A model generated the notes under the pieces. It saw only the letters and a list, made by a program, of their open reading frames with translations, searched no databases and had not been told where the DNA came from. Source: Cladorhizidae sp. MBARI D1340-BT2 (taxonomy: Eukaryota; Porifera; Demospongiae; Poecilosclerida; Cladorhizidae). From it: a stretch of DNA of 64,000 bases. The stretch is from the NCBI GenBank assembly GCA_028752905.1, contig JAQNBH010000013.1:27599239-27663238 (forward strand), written 5' to 3'. Every line of letters begins with the position of its first letter. Positions within the stretch are counted from its first letter, which is position 1. Shown one piece after another: positions 15,001-22,939 of the stretch. The position numbers and the translations under genes are program-made.

Positions 15001-18000
15001 TCATTACCAATTTGTCATATTGGGTTAAAAATTGCAGAATATGTATTTAGGTTCAAAATAGTGTATTAGAGCATATTCAAAACTCATTTTGAAATTTTGA
15101 CCCCTTGGTGACATTTTCCCGGAATTGCCCTAAAGGAATTTTCCAGAATCCACAGTTCGCATCACGTTTGCTAAAAATTTAGGCTTCTGTTAGCTGAGTG
15201 AGTGTCATTCACTTTTGGCAGTGAATGTACTTCCCTGAGGACATTCTCGTTTAGAGGCTTGCGGTCAACACAAATTTGAATTGCTCCAGCTTTCTTCGGC
15301 ACTACAACACACCAAGGTGTTGTTCATCCACTTTGGATATGACAACGATAGATTTCATCCTGGTAAGCTCTTCTTTCACTTTTGGCCTTAGAAGTAATGG
15401 GGTGCATCTTGGAGCCAAGAGAGAGTTTAGCATCAGCCTTGAGTTTGACTTCATACTCCTCTCCTAGATTGCCAAGGCCTTGGGCTAGCCTGAATGTCGG
15501 GTTTTCCCTCGACAGCAATTGTACTGCAAGATACAAGGCAGATATAGTAGCAAGTTAGTCTTCAGACCATCAATACAAATATGGGTTGCCTCGTCTTCAG
15601 ACCATCAATACAAATATGGATTGCCTCGTCATTTTGTTGCCATGAGAGATAGTTGTGTCAAACAAACCCATAACATTCAGCATTTTTCTTGAAGGTCCAT
15701 CTAGGATTTTGCTCTATTTTAAGGAAATTCATTTTCCAACCGCATGCTTGACCACGTACTCAAGTTTTATCGCCTAATAAAAAACTCGTGGTGTGCAGAA
15801 GGGTTTCCTCTAGCACAACTGGTGCTAATTTAAGTGTCTAGCACTTGACAAACTGGAGTTATTATATCAGGCACGCAGGTTTTGAGGGTACCCCAACTTG
15901 GGCTCCAGCTATAGTTATACCTATGAAAAATGTTTTAGCATCAAAAGAGAGCGCACCAGAGTGACCAATAATTTTAGCTATACATCAAGCCAATATCACC
16001 AGGAAGTGTACAGAATCTATGGAGCTATAAAGTGTTAACCACATAGCACCTACCAGTTCATGGTATTGTCCCCCCTTTAAAGGGCTCTGGAGGTTGGAGA
16101 CGTATTTGGGCCATACTTTACCACTGCCACCATGTGGTATAACTGTTCTTATTGATTTCAAGAAAAATCCCAGAACGAGACAGGCATATGCTTAATATAC
16201 AAGACCAACCATTAATAATAGCATTATATTTATAGAGTAGACAACATGTCTGCAAGATCTTAAACCAGAAGGTTGTGTTTATAATATACCCTAGTACATA
16301 CATGCACACAGATTCCCACTGTCATAGCATATGAAAGACCTGGTGTGTCATGAAATTTGACCCCAGACCAGCAATATTCAAACTTCAACCAGTCTGCTTT
16401 TTGTACATAATAATAACTTAAGTACACATACTACTATATGTATCTCATGCTCTCAGTAACAATTTGGGCAGGGAAATAGTTATATTTAGGTGGCAATTTC
16501 ACCAACTAGCAAGGAACAACCAAGGCCAAGGATAGATATCAATGACCCAAGGCTGTTTGAAGGGGTAGCTATAGGTAAATACTATATTTATACACACATG
16601 CATGCATATATCTTTGTTTTTCTCCTCTCTCCTTTATACAAATAATTATTAACTATACACCACGGATATACCCAGCTTTGCTGGAAGATATTTCTAAATA
16701 GAATGTCTGGGCCAGATTGCGCTGCTAGAGTGCATTGTCATACAACAGATTCAGTCTGCCACTGCTCCACTTCCAACACCAATGTTGAGTCAATCGACAT
16801 ATGCACTGTCACCGAAGTTGGCTATATACCAAGATCAGAACACAAGGTAATTTGTAATAAAATTGGGATATGAATGCACCCTCTATATCTTGAGTATAAA
16901 GCCACCAAGACCGAATTGGCAGATGTGTGGGATGTTGATGTAATCCCATTTTACCTGTTTGTACGAGCCTGCATCCCATCTGTTGTTCCCACAACTACAT
17001 GACTGACTCCATTGACACATAACAACGGGTCTCCAATATCGGATTGATCAGTGATAGTGCCTATAAATATTACCATGTTAGTAATGCACATAGCTTAGTA
17101 GTAGTCCTTATATACATGGTTTCACATACTGACCTGATGAATCCAGCATAGATATTGATGAGACAGTTTTCACCTGTTGCTTCTGCTGCTTAATTGAGTA
17201 GGCCACCAACTTATCCAGCAGAGACAACAGCAGCTGACACTAGTCCATTGAGCAGTCTGTAGAGAAAATCTGTTTTGCTTGCCAGTCTGCCAAGAAAGGC
17301 ATCTCTATTCTTCGACTCAAAAGTTATATAGCATGATATGGTGGCAGGTCTAGATCAATTTGACTTTTTTAATGTGGCGTATTTCCCATTTTAACAAGTA
17401 AAGTAGCCTATTTAATTCAAGCACATGCGATCATTGAAGACCGCTCACAAAATCGCAAATATTTATGCCTTGCCACCCCCTTTTATATGCCATCAAAAAT
17501 AAATATAATAAAAATTTGGTATATATGGCTGTGCAACAAATGCACCAAAAACAGGATTTTTCATAAACATCATCATCTTATCCCTTTGGCCTTCTTGCCT
17601 TAAAATTGTGCTTACAAAAATTCTTCTACAGCAACATTTTGCTATTTGCATTCTACATCACTTACCATCACTCCAGAACATGGAGATGGCAGGCCTATCC
17701 ATGCTACTTCTGTTCGCTGTATTGTGCTGGCCTTGCAGCCATCATATCTCATATCCATGGTGCTGTCCACAGATGACAGATTGAAGGTGCACACAACGTT
17801 GCTTGGAACTGAACCTTGGCGACACCTGGATAATATCATGCTAGTCCCTGGTCTACCACCAAAATCTTCCACCACAGATACTCCACATGTACCATCACCT
17901 AGAACTGATAGAGTACCTCCACACCTTATGTCCTCCTCATAGAGAGCTGTAAATCCACACATGGCAACATTACCTGGACAACCAGTTGCATGACACACTC

Positions 18001-18616
18001 TCATTACTCGCATATCTTGAAATGCATCTCGGTCATACACTACAAAATACGCAAAGTTACCGCTCACAAAACCTGATAAAAAATTTCTTGTAAATGCTGA
18101 AGTAGCAACATCATAATCAGTAGTACGTATCACACTATTGGTTCCACTTCCATAGATGTGCTGGCTCAGTCTTATGCGTCCACGCACACTGCTTCCCATT
18201 AAGGTAACATAACTTCCCACATAGAAACTGCCTTCAGTGGAGAAGAGAACAACACTGTCAACACCGAGTAGACTTATACCAGTGTTGGTAGGTGGAACAG
18301 ATAGGTCACTAGTGTCATAGACTACACAGGAGAGGTCAGCTAGGCACACCATCAGCTTTTCCCCATCAGGACTGATGGAAATATTGACAGAACGACTAGA
18401 AAGGCTGACCATCTGCTCGAGAACCAAGTCACTGCTCAACCTGAGCAGCTGATTTCCTTCAGCTACAAAGGCCCTTCCCTCGTTATCTACCTGCAGGCCT
18501 GGGTAGTCCATTAAAGATGGCTCAGCCAAGTTGTATTGGGGGAGCTGTCCAGTACATTTATACTGTAGGTAACATAGCACAGCTAGTGAAGACAAAAGAA
18601 ACTTAGCAGTCATCAT
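1..18616 (-). CDS. Left tandem paralogue of the plexin-like receptor (5' part)
   Basis: Starts at ATG 18616 with an in-frame TAG two codons upstream, and runs off the left edge. Exons seen: 18616-17666, 17173-17134, 17060-16955, 1958-1743, 1671-1546, 1493-1248, 226-43. At least one more sema exon (length 1 mod 3) is needed between 16955 and 1958 to keep frame; I could not locate it. All visible exons are open. Exons from 1958 leftwards match the right gene in length and phase, apart from one codon lost in TIG1, so the gene is probably functional. The kinase would lie left of the window. The 15-kb intron is swollen by five or more transposons. Confidence 0.82.
43..226 (-). CDS. Left receptor: TIG1 first exon
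   Basis: A 184-nt exon encodes LSVAVGRPGLPDLLPDESYS and ends PSYPGITAG before donor GTAGGAG. One codon shorter than the right copy (58806-58620) through loss of a leucine codon. It carries NYTCNIT glycosylation sites. The next exon is outside the window. Confidence 0.8.
227..1247. other. Intron between PSI1 and TIG1 exons (left gene)
   Basis: About 1 kb with no credible coding. It aligns by eye over most of its length with the right-gene intron at 58807-59931, including the stretch GCCTAGCACTTGCCAATAGG and the repeat GGAATGATA near 360-400. Differences are small indels plus about 130 bp present only on the right (around 59090-59245). Confidence 0.6.
1248..1493 (-). CDS. Left receptor: PSI1 exon
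   Basis: A 246-nt exon encodes VVRIPLEECSSSEDCSSCVG, NPLCGWCVVEDKCSRVSKC and ends FLLDNQKV. Same length as the right copy with a handful of substitutions. Donor GTG|GTGGGT, acceptor CAATCCAG. Confidence 0.85.
1546..1958 (-). CDS. Left receptor: C-terminal sema exons
   Basis: Exons 1958-1743 (216 nt) and 1671-1546 (126 nt) have the same sizes as their right-hand copies. The protein is closely similar (CDFNKPLDTVIPDTADTPEL against CDFSKPLDTVIPDRVDTPEL), with no stops and intact splice sites. Confidence 0.82.
2605..4920 (+). pseudogene. piggyBac transposase (decayed)
   Basis: The N-terminal part has an acidic, proline-rich repeat (about 3150-3330). The core is in two frames, 3633-3896 (DTCEEEMEAFVELLIVMGIS) and 3929-4324 (LSIDEAMIPYQGRLGFKQYM, then WGIKVFVLLDARNGYIYRLQ, and VYMDNFYTSPNLFHTL). 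The D of SIDEAM, D of LLDARNGY and D of YMDNFYTS match piggyBac catalytic positions. Later frames give DSYLDLRISLVKTLIGSYSS (4684-4743) and a Cys/His tail (SRHECLNECGYCRFIC, near 4853-4900). At least three frame breaks mean it is not translatable as it stands; some gaps may be introns. Confidence 0.8.
3150..3330 (+). repeat. Minisatellite inside piggyBac N-terminus
   Basis: Six to seven copies of a unit like ATCTACTGACCCTCCATCC with 15-27 bp periods, encoding STDPPSLL repeats. It sits in a 345-nt open frame, so it was probably coding in the transposase N-terminus. Confidence 0.75.
5459..6339 (+). mobile_element. Nested non-autonomous hAT element
   Basis: Ends are CAGGGGTCGGGAACG and CGTTCCCGACCCCTG-like inverted repeats, flanked by an exact 8-bp duplication CCCTAGAA (5451-5458 and 6340-6347). 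These are the hallmarks of hAT transposition. The 881-bp element lies inside the piggyBac and is therefore younger. It keeps the first part of a transposase gene only. The ends with GGCTC repeats resemble widespread animal hATs. Confidence 0.92.
5742..6179 (+). CDS. hAT transposase N-terminus with BED zinc finger
   Basis: Open frame from ATG 5742 (MAKRKRDEKYRKFQDEW) to a stop at 6180, 145 codons. The motif CLICN ... VKRHFDTRH is a BED-type finger (C-x2-C ... H-x4-H) used by hAT transposases for DNA binding. The following ARRKAC/ELFDDL region resembles the N-terminus of ZBED/GTF2IRD2-type hATs. The catalytic and dimerisation parts are deleted. The frame also stays open upstream to 5613, but the lysine-rich start after ATG 5742 fits the family better. 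Confidence 0.78.
   Translation: MAKRKRDEKYRKFQDEWTEEFAFVERADSAVCLICNDKITSMKRSNVKRHFDTRHDTFASKYPAGDSRKKACQELLSMVQASQQQLRLWTRQGDYNSASFAGSLAIVRNGKPFTDGEYAKTFMLDVANELFDDLPNKDKIEVALT
6455..7128 (-). pseudogene. hAT transposase C-terminal remnant
   Basis: On the minus strand, 7128-6871 reads MHVKFPFGDSLMKDLRFIQP then SLAKRFPQIGLNDAVSLQNL, and after frame breaks 6700-6560 reads LFALMAMKFNIDNCCLDIKL. In between, degraded text reads SVSNADSE-like and LRKIHSDQR-like. The order KFPF..., RFP..., LRKIH..., MSMKFN...CC... is the C-terminal end of one hAT family. Broken by stops, and not the same family as 7595-8783. Confidence 0.65.
7226..7483 (-). pseudogene. Possible transposase N-terminal fragment
   Basis: 85-codon frame beginning MTSNSADRFKKLLNVDDVLA then MLDDDEFGLSEVESSDEEGE. 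An acidic start like this is common in piggyBac-type transposases, but no core follows on this strand. Could be a separate small fragment; family not established. Confidence 0.3.
7595..8810 (-). pseudogene. hAT transposase remnant of the DUF4371 type
   Basis: Minus strand. 8783-8394 encodes MRNFKALLKFRVDASDQFLK, FFSIIADEATDSANEEQLAI and SGVTGEAIANDILGQL, a DUF4371-type hAT core with the first catalytic Asp context (IADEATD). 8488-8201 and 8128-7595 continue in other frames (SRGAASRIMSAYPKALYAHC, LGYTRGLSIKLQG-like). A 52-bp block is present twice (7964-8015 and 8311-8362), so the middle has been rearranged. Confidence 0.7.
8811..9817. other. Left-copy-specific sequence without a gene
   Basis: About 1 kb found only in the left gene copy. 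It has a near-perfect palindrome at about 9289-9315 (ACCTAAGGGTG / CACCCTTAGGT around one base), a short direct repeat AGGACCAATRGTCATTRTCG (8850-8910), and a C/G-rich end (CCGGGACAAACCCCAAATTT). Probably the edge of one or more transposons, but I could not assign ends. Confidence 0.4.
12499..13560 (-). pseudogene. Transposon protein with FSDG / ATSHGK-VDG motifs
   Basis: Minus strand, several frames. 13455-12910 encodes CSTCVDLIDEFAPQ and KSIVLQVDFSENATIAAQ. A degraded stretch at 12900-12780 reads VFSDGPTSQFKQRFLF. 12777-12499 encodes ATSHGKSVVDGIEGTVKRAV then WRHIQSKRSDITTPQEY. I have seen this motif series in repeated, unnamed proteins of cnidarians. D of VDFSEN, D of FSDG and the SHGK-VDG block could be catalytic, but no fold is established. 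Confidence 0.6.
13298..13527. repeat. 115-bp exact tandem duplication
   Basis: The 115-bp block starting TACTGCAAGGTCCCTGAGCT (13298) is repeated immediately at 13413 with almost no change. It lies in the transposon pseudogene and duplicates the cysteine-rich stretch CMTRECSTCVDLIDEF, so the event is recent. Confidence 0.92.
13838..13950 (+). repeat. About 46-bp tandem repeat
   Basis: GGCAGCTTTGTTTCTTTACC ... TGGCTACAGGCTCA occurs about two and a half times in a row. Part of the 3.5-kb transposon. Confidence 0.8.
13960..14370 (+). repeat. Minisatellite with telomere-like CCCTAA cores
   Basis: About 400 bp of 20-24-bp degenerate units such as CCTAACCCTAGTCAATGTCC. The CCCTAA hexamer recurs about twenty times but is separated by GTCCAA-type spacers, so this is a coding-like minisatellite inside a transposon and not a true telomere array. 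Confidence 0.85.
14609..14643. other. Perfect 16-bp hairpin
   Basis: Arms GTGACGGACGTACAAG (14609-14624) and its exact complement (14628-14643) with a 3-base loop AAA. The arm is the subterminal motif of the surrounding transposon in inverted orientation; possibly a transposase-binding palindrome. Confidence 0.85.
16255..16954. other. Intron sequence without recognised gene (left gene)
   Basis: About 700 bp. From 16255 to about 16620 it matches the right-hand end of the window (63712-64000). No exon with correct phase was found, though one sema exon is missing from this intron in my model. Confidence 0.45.
16955..17173 (-). CDS. Left receptor: two middle sema exons
   Basis: Exon 17173-17134 (40 nt) encodes VKTVSSISMLDSS and exon 17060-16955 (106 nt) encodes TITDQSDIGDPLLCVNGVSH then VVVGTTDGMQARTN. 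They follow the first exon in phase (0, then 1, leaving phase 2). The 40-nt exon is required because the 106-nt exon alone would shift frame and stop. Confidence 0.68.
17666..18616 (-). CDS. Left receptor: signal peptide and N-terminal sema exon
   Basis: A 951-nt first coding exon. It starts MMTAKFLLSSLAVLCYLQYK, a signal peptide with probable cleavage near CTGQ. It continues with sema-type blades (GLQVDNEGRAFVAEGNQLLR, SVNISISPDGEKLMVC) and paired cysteines. It ends SPCSGVM before donor GTAAGTG. The counterpart for the right gene must be beyond position 64000. Confidence 0.85.
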
Positions 18617-19312
18617 CGACTACATGTACTGACTCACAATACTAGAATAGTCGCAGAAACCCCCCAAAGGGCGTGTGGTAGGAGTTACGTACTCGCGAAA
18701 ACATTGACCATGAACACGCGGAATCGTTTCGCCATTTGACGCGGCCAGTAGGTTTTATCTGCACCAGCTTGTGAGACTACCAGCTTGATCTCCAGATAAT
18801 CCTGCAGGTATAATGCGTATATCCTCATGAAAGCACTAGTATGCTAGAGCAACATGAAGCAAAATTCGTGAATGTTTCCAGTTCACAAGATAACATGTGT
18901 TGTAATCATCTTTAATTCGCCATGACTGTCATAAAATGCAGCCAAAGGGTTAGTATGTTGGTAGGACATCATATGACTGAACTAGTAGCTACAAATATTG
19001 CAATAGGCTCATGATTTACCATATTCTGTTGACAGATGGAGTGTGTTCTGTCTGCAGCTGAATATTTACCTTCTGTTCCTCAAGATAAGAAACATGATGG
19101 CTTGTGTTTAAACATCCTTACTGAGTATGTTAATCACAAATTAAACACTTAGCTCAAGAAGTACTTTGAAGAAATTGTGACATTTTGAAAATGATAAGGA
19201 CAAATACATCGAAATATGTTTCTTGGCATACCATGTATGGGAAGCAAACCAGCTGATATGCAAACATTGTTTTTATAGCATGCTATAGTGCATAGCAACT
19301 TTCATTACATAT
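18617..19312. other. Upstream region of the left receptor gene
   Basis: About 700 bp between the left start codon and the orphan exon. The first 150 bp are GC-richer (GGGCGTGTGG, ACGCGGAATC), in keeping with a promoter/5' UTR, but no TATA box or initiator can be fixed by eye. Confidence 0.35.
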
Positions 19313-19402
19313 CCTAGAATTGTTCAATTCCCATAAGCTGCGTGGCTTCCCACCAACCAGAAAAGATATTTCACTCTCTACAGCAGAATCCAAGTTTTGT
19401 CC
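19313..19402 (-). pseudogene. Orphan IPT exon relic
   Basis: A 90-nt block, open on the minus strand, encodes GQNLDSAVESEISFLVGGKP then RSLWELNNSR. It is a copy of the right receptor exon 51638-51549, with the acceptor (TATTTTAG|GGACAAAAC) and some flanking intron. The donor is changed from GTAGGT to ATATGT. No other exons are nearby, and it lies upstream of the left gene start, so it is a leftover of another receptor copy. Confidence 0.72.
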
Positions 19403-21032
19403 CTAAAATAATATAAATTGAATCATGTGTATGATGTAATGTATGTGGCAGCTCCTCATTGGCTGTTGGAGGTGTGATAAATGTTGACCTTACCTTGTAA
19501 GGCAGTGTGGGCAACTGGGGCCATTAGCCCATTTAAGTTTGACTGGTGCCCAGAACTGGTCATAGATATAGAATGTGCAATTACTGCTGGTGTGTGTGAT
19601 ACATAACTTTAGTTTAAGCATACACAGTAACTCTTAACTAGCTTGGACTAACTAAAGCAGAGTTGGACTACTACCTAGATTGGATTAACTAGGGTGGTGG
19701 TTGCTGTTGTCAGCTTTCAGAGATTGGCCTGCGACATTTTGTGGCAGCGGTGAAGATTTGCTGGATTGCAAGTTGTGCATTCACTGGAATGTGATGTTGC
19801 TGGACTTACTGGACTGTAGGTTGTCAGTGTTTTGGAGGTATTGGAGAGTGTAGTTATGGGTGAGATAGCATTAAGGGTGTAGGAGAGTAAGGTCTATGGC
19901 CTCTGGAAGGGCGACGACTGGGAGAAGAAGAAGCCAGAGAAGTGGGATGATCCGGGGGGGGGGGGGGGTGCTGTGAGTCTGATTCCCACGAGGCAGAAAA
20001 AGTGCAAGATCATGGTGAGACTAGCTCCCCTGAAACAAGAGACAGAGTGGACAGAATGTCTAGAAGCACCACAGCTAAGACACGCACTGTGAATGAGAAA
20101 GACCCAGTGGGATTAGGTGGATACTCATTCAATGCTTATTGTGAATATGATGGCCAAGTTCCTGAAGTTGCAGACAGAGCAGAAGAAAGAGATGAGGAGG
20201 GATGAAGAAAGAGCTAGACAGAGCCAGGCAGGGAGACGAGTGGTCAGAGAGAGAGAAGGTACCTAAGTATACTAAAATGAGTGAAGGTAAGGAGATAGTT
20301 ACATTTTGGGAGGGCTTTCAGTCGCATATGCAAAGGTGCCAGTGGATGACTGGACCAGGAGACTCAACCCTCTGCTGAAGGACACAGCCAGAAAGGTATA
20401 CACCAGGCTGACTAGCTAGATGATGCAGTAAGGGAGTAAAAAGTGATTTGGCTGTTGTTTGGGAAGAGGATGAAGTATTTAGCGGAACAGTGGTTCATTG
20501 AGTGCAAGTCCATGGCAGACATAATTGATGTGTTTATTACCGAGTTTGTTCTTAAGGCTAAGCCACAAGCTCTAGATGAATGGGTGTGAGATAGGAAGCC
20601 AGACTCCTTGACTGAGGCAACATTGTGGGCGGATAAACATGCTTACAACAGGGAGTATGGCAGAGAAAAGAGAAGAGAAGGGAGCCAGTGGAGAAGTGGA
20701 AGTCCAGGAGAGCTGATCGTGAGGCAAGTGACAGTTGGGAAGCTAAGCCAAGAGATGACAGGAGTGACAGACGTAGATGGAGCAATCACAAATGGTGAGA
20801 CGACAGGCCAAAGGATGGGCTGAGGCCCAAAGAAGACAGAGCTGCAAAGGATGAACACAGGGAGGAGAAAGAGCTCGACGAGACAACACTACAAGGTATG
20901 GGCTTAGTGTGGAATGTTACCGGTAGGGGAAAAGGCAGTGGCAAAATACTGCCCAGGAAGGTCTAATAGGATGAATCTGACAGGAATAGGAGCTGAGAGA
21001 GACTTGGTTGCTGGAAAGCTGGACGGGAAGAG

Positions 21033-21443
21033 TTGCATGGGCATGAGGCTGGATACTTGGGCAGATTGAACTATTGTGAGATGAGAAAAGTCAAACCTAG
21101 GGCTACAACTGCCAAGATTGCATCCTTCAAACCAAGTAAGGGCCCAGTTTATTGTTTACCATTAGCATGGGTGAAAGTCGAGTTACCAGGTTTTACTAAG
21201 AGAATGGAAGTGGCAGTGCAAGAAGACCTAGACTTTGATGCTCTTCTAGGGTGTGGCATTCCCCAAGTAACAGGCAGGAGAGCATGGCCAGGAGACACCG
21301 AGACAGGAGAGAGTGAGGCCTTTGTGGGCGAGATATCTACAAAAGCCGGACAGTTGCAGCTAAGCAAGAGCTGGAACTTCACCAGAAACAGGAACAGAGG
21401 AGATGACCGTGAGAAGAGAGGCTGCTGCGAGACAAGAAGATAG
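21033..21443 (+). pseudogene. Gypsy copy 1: protease-like region
   Basis: Open frame encoding VYCLPLAWVKVELPGFTKRM then VQEDLDFDALLGCGIPQVTG. The FDALLG-x-x-IP end resembles the C-terminal part of gypsy aspartic proteases (LLG-x-D-IP); the catalytic D-T/S-G triad is not visible in this frame. Between gag-like and integrase parts, which suits a protease. Confidence 0.45.
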
Positions 21444-21469
21444 TCGGGCGTCAGAGTGTGATGAAGAGA

Positions 21470-21660
21470 AAGATGAGGTTGAATCAGAGCATGGTGAAGA
21501 GAAAGAATAGGTTGAATCAGAGTGCGGTGAAGAGAAAGATGAGGTTGAATCAGAGTGTGGTGGAGAGAAAGATGAGGTTAAATCAGAATGTGGTTAAGAG
21601 AAAGATGAGATTGAATTAGAGTGTGACGAGAAAAAAGATGAGGTTGAATCGCGAGTGATG
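21470..21660 (+). repeat. 36-bp acidic coding minisatellite in gypsy copy 1
   Basis: About five copies of AAAGATGAGGTTGAATCAGA GTGTGGTGAAGAG-like units with a 36-bp period, encoding EKDEVESECGE repeats. Sits at the junction between protease and integrase. Confidence 0.8.
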
Positions 21661-21717
21661 AGGGGAGAGATGAGGAGTATGAGACAGAGAGGATAGGGGA
21701 AGAAGGAGACAGAGAGT

Positions 21718-22800
21718 GTGACTGAGAGAGCTAAGTCAAGCGCACTGGTGCTGCCCAAGACCTACAGGAATAGAGTGCTGGAAGCAAGACACTCTGCATT
21801 CTACGCTGGACACTTAGAATATGACAACACATTCGCCAAGATCAAGAGGCTCTACTACTGGCTGGGGATGGTGACAGCGGTGAGGAGAATGTGCGGAAGA
21901 TGCCTTACCTTCCTGAAGGCAATTAGATGGAAGAAAAGCAAGGAAGTACCACTCTGCCCACTCCCAATCATTGACAAACCGTTCAGACAAATTGGTATGG
22001 ATCTCATCGGTCCTCTACCCAGAACAAAAAGTGGATATAGGTATGTGCTTGTCATTGTTGACTATGGAACTAGTTTTCCAGAAGCCATACCATTGAAGAA
22101 GATAGACACTGATGCAATCATTGATGCCCTGATACCATTCTTTTGACATGTGGGATAACCGGAGGAGGTATTGACCGATAGAGGCACAAATTTCACCAGT
22201 AAGTTAATGCAGGATTTTCAGAAGATGATGGGAATCAAGGCCATCTGGACCTCCAGCTACCACCCATAGATGGATGGCATGGTTGAGGAATTTAACGCTT
22301 GCATCAAGGCTTCTATTGAGAAGCTGGCTCCAAAATACGACCTGCAGTGGGAGAAGGCACCACATTGGGTACTGATGGTGTACCAGGGAGTGTTGAACAG
22401 GAACACTGGCTACACACCATATGAGTTGATGTATGGGTTGCCTGTCAGAGGTGTGCAAGATGAAATGAAGGAGAGGTGTGAGGAAAAGGAAAGTGACCCT
22501 CAATCTTTACTAACATATATGATTAGTACAGAATAGGCTGAAGGATGTCTGGGAGCGAGCTAAGGAAAAAGAGAAGAAGGATAAGGAGAAGATGAAATTT
22601 TAATATGACAGAGTTGCTAGAGAAATAACTTACGAGCTCGGGGATATGGTGCTGGCAATGCTGCCTGGAGGAAGGAAAAAAATGAGCCTGGAGTGGAGGG
22701 GGCCCTATCCGGTGGTGAGAAAATTGTCAGAGATGACCTATGAGGTGAGGAAAGAAAGAAGCACGTGTGTGTTTCATGCTTTTATGTTAGAGTGGTAGAA
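21718..22800 (+). pseudogene. Gypsy copy 1: integrase
   Basis: 21718-22146 encodes the HHCC finger (ARHSAFYAGHLEYDNTFAKI, MCGRCLTF) and the start of the core (IGMDLIGPLPRTKSGYRYVL, VDYGTSFPEAIPL). 22148-22536 gives the rest (LTDRGTNFTS, VEEFNACIKASIEKLAPKYD). 22590-22800 has the C-terminal part (GDMVLAMLPGGRKKMSLEWR, GPYPVV). It flows without a break into the RT leader at 22930. Confidence 0.82.
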
Positions 22801-22939
22801 GGACAACTGCAGCTTGCCTGCAGGCATCAGCTGAACCCGTGTCCATGCAGATGGAGCACTACAACAGAGGTGAATTGAGGGATGAGCTATTGTTGGAGGA
22901 GATGCTGACGAGGAAGAACAAGGTGGAGGTGAAGGACTT

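Larger units (their letters stand above)
11630..15135 (-). mobile_element. 3.5-kb DNA transposon with subterminal repeats
   Basis: Defined by comparison with the empty right copy (62580-62610), where the flanking gypsy sequence is continuous. Left end CTAAAGGGCACTTCAGG; reverse complement of the right end CTTTAGGGCAATTCCGG, an imperfect inverted repeat. The motif TGTGACGGACGTAC recurs near both ends (12005, 12027, 14608, 14631 inverted, and variants at 11819, 14595, 14784). Carries a decayed gene on the minus strand. Superfamily not assigned. Confidence 0.68.
9818..16254 (-). mobile_element. Short-LTR Ty3/gypsy element, left copy (with nested insertions)
   Basis: The 5' LTR is at 16254-16133 and the 3' LTR is split by insertions into 9882-9818 and 2342-2295. 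The primer-binding site follows the 5' LTR (rc of 16116-16132). Reverse transcriptase is at about 15540-15140 and continues at 11620-11378 (EHFQKQMSRILSGLETTLCL, DVLVFGKDKVEYDIRL), and integrase with its C-terminal part at about 10960-10000. The order RT then INT is the normal gypsy order. Interrupted by the transposon 11630-15135 and by stops throughout. The same element sits at 60965-63711 in the paralogue. Confidence 0.75.

Noticed and set aside
16690..16830. Possible sema exon of the left gene (TSVTVHMSIDSTLVLEVEQW)
   Set aside because: Has an acceptor, but no phase fits the 17060-16955 exon, and it has a stop before a usable donor.
17646..17942. Plus-strand open frames opposite the receptor exons (also 1192-1557, 57412-57714, 59897-60238)
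   Set aside because: Shadows of minus-strand sema, PSI and IPT exons, which have matching splice phases and domain motifs.
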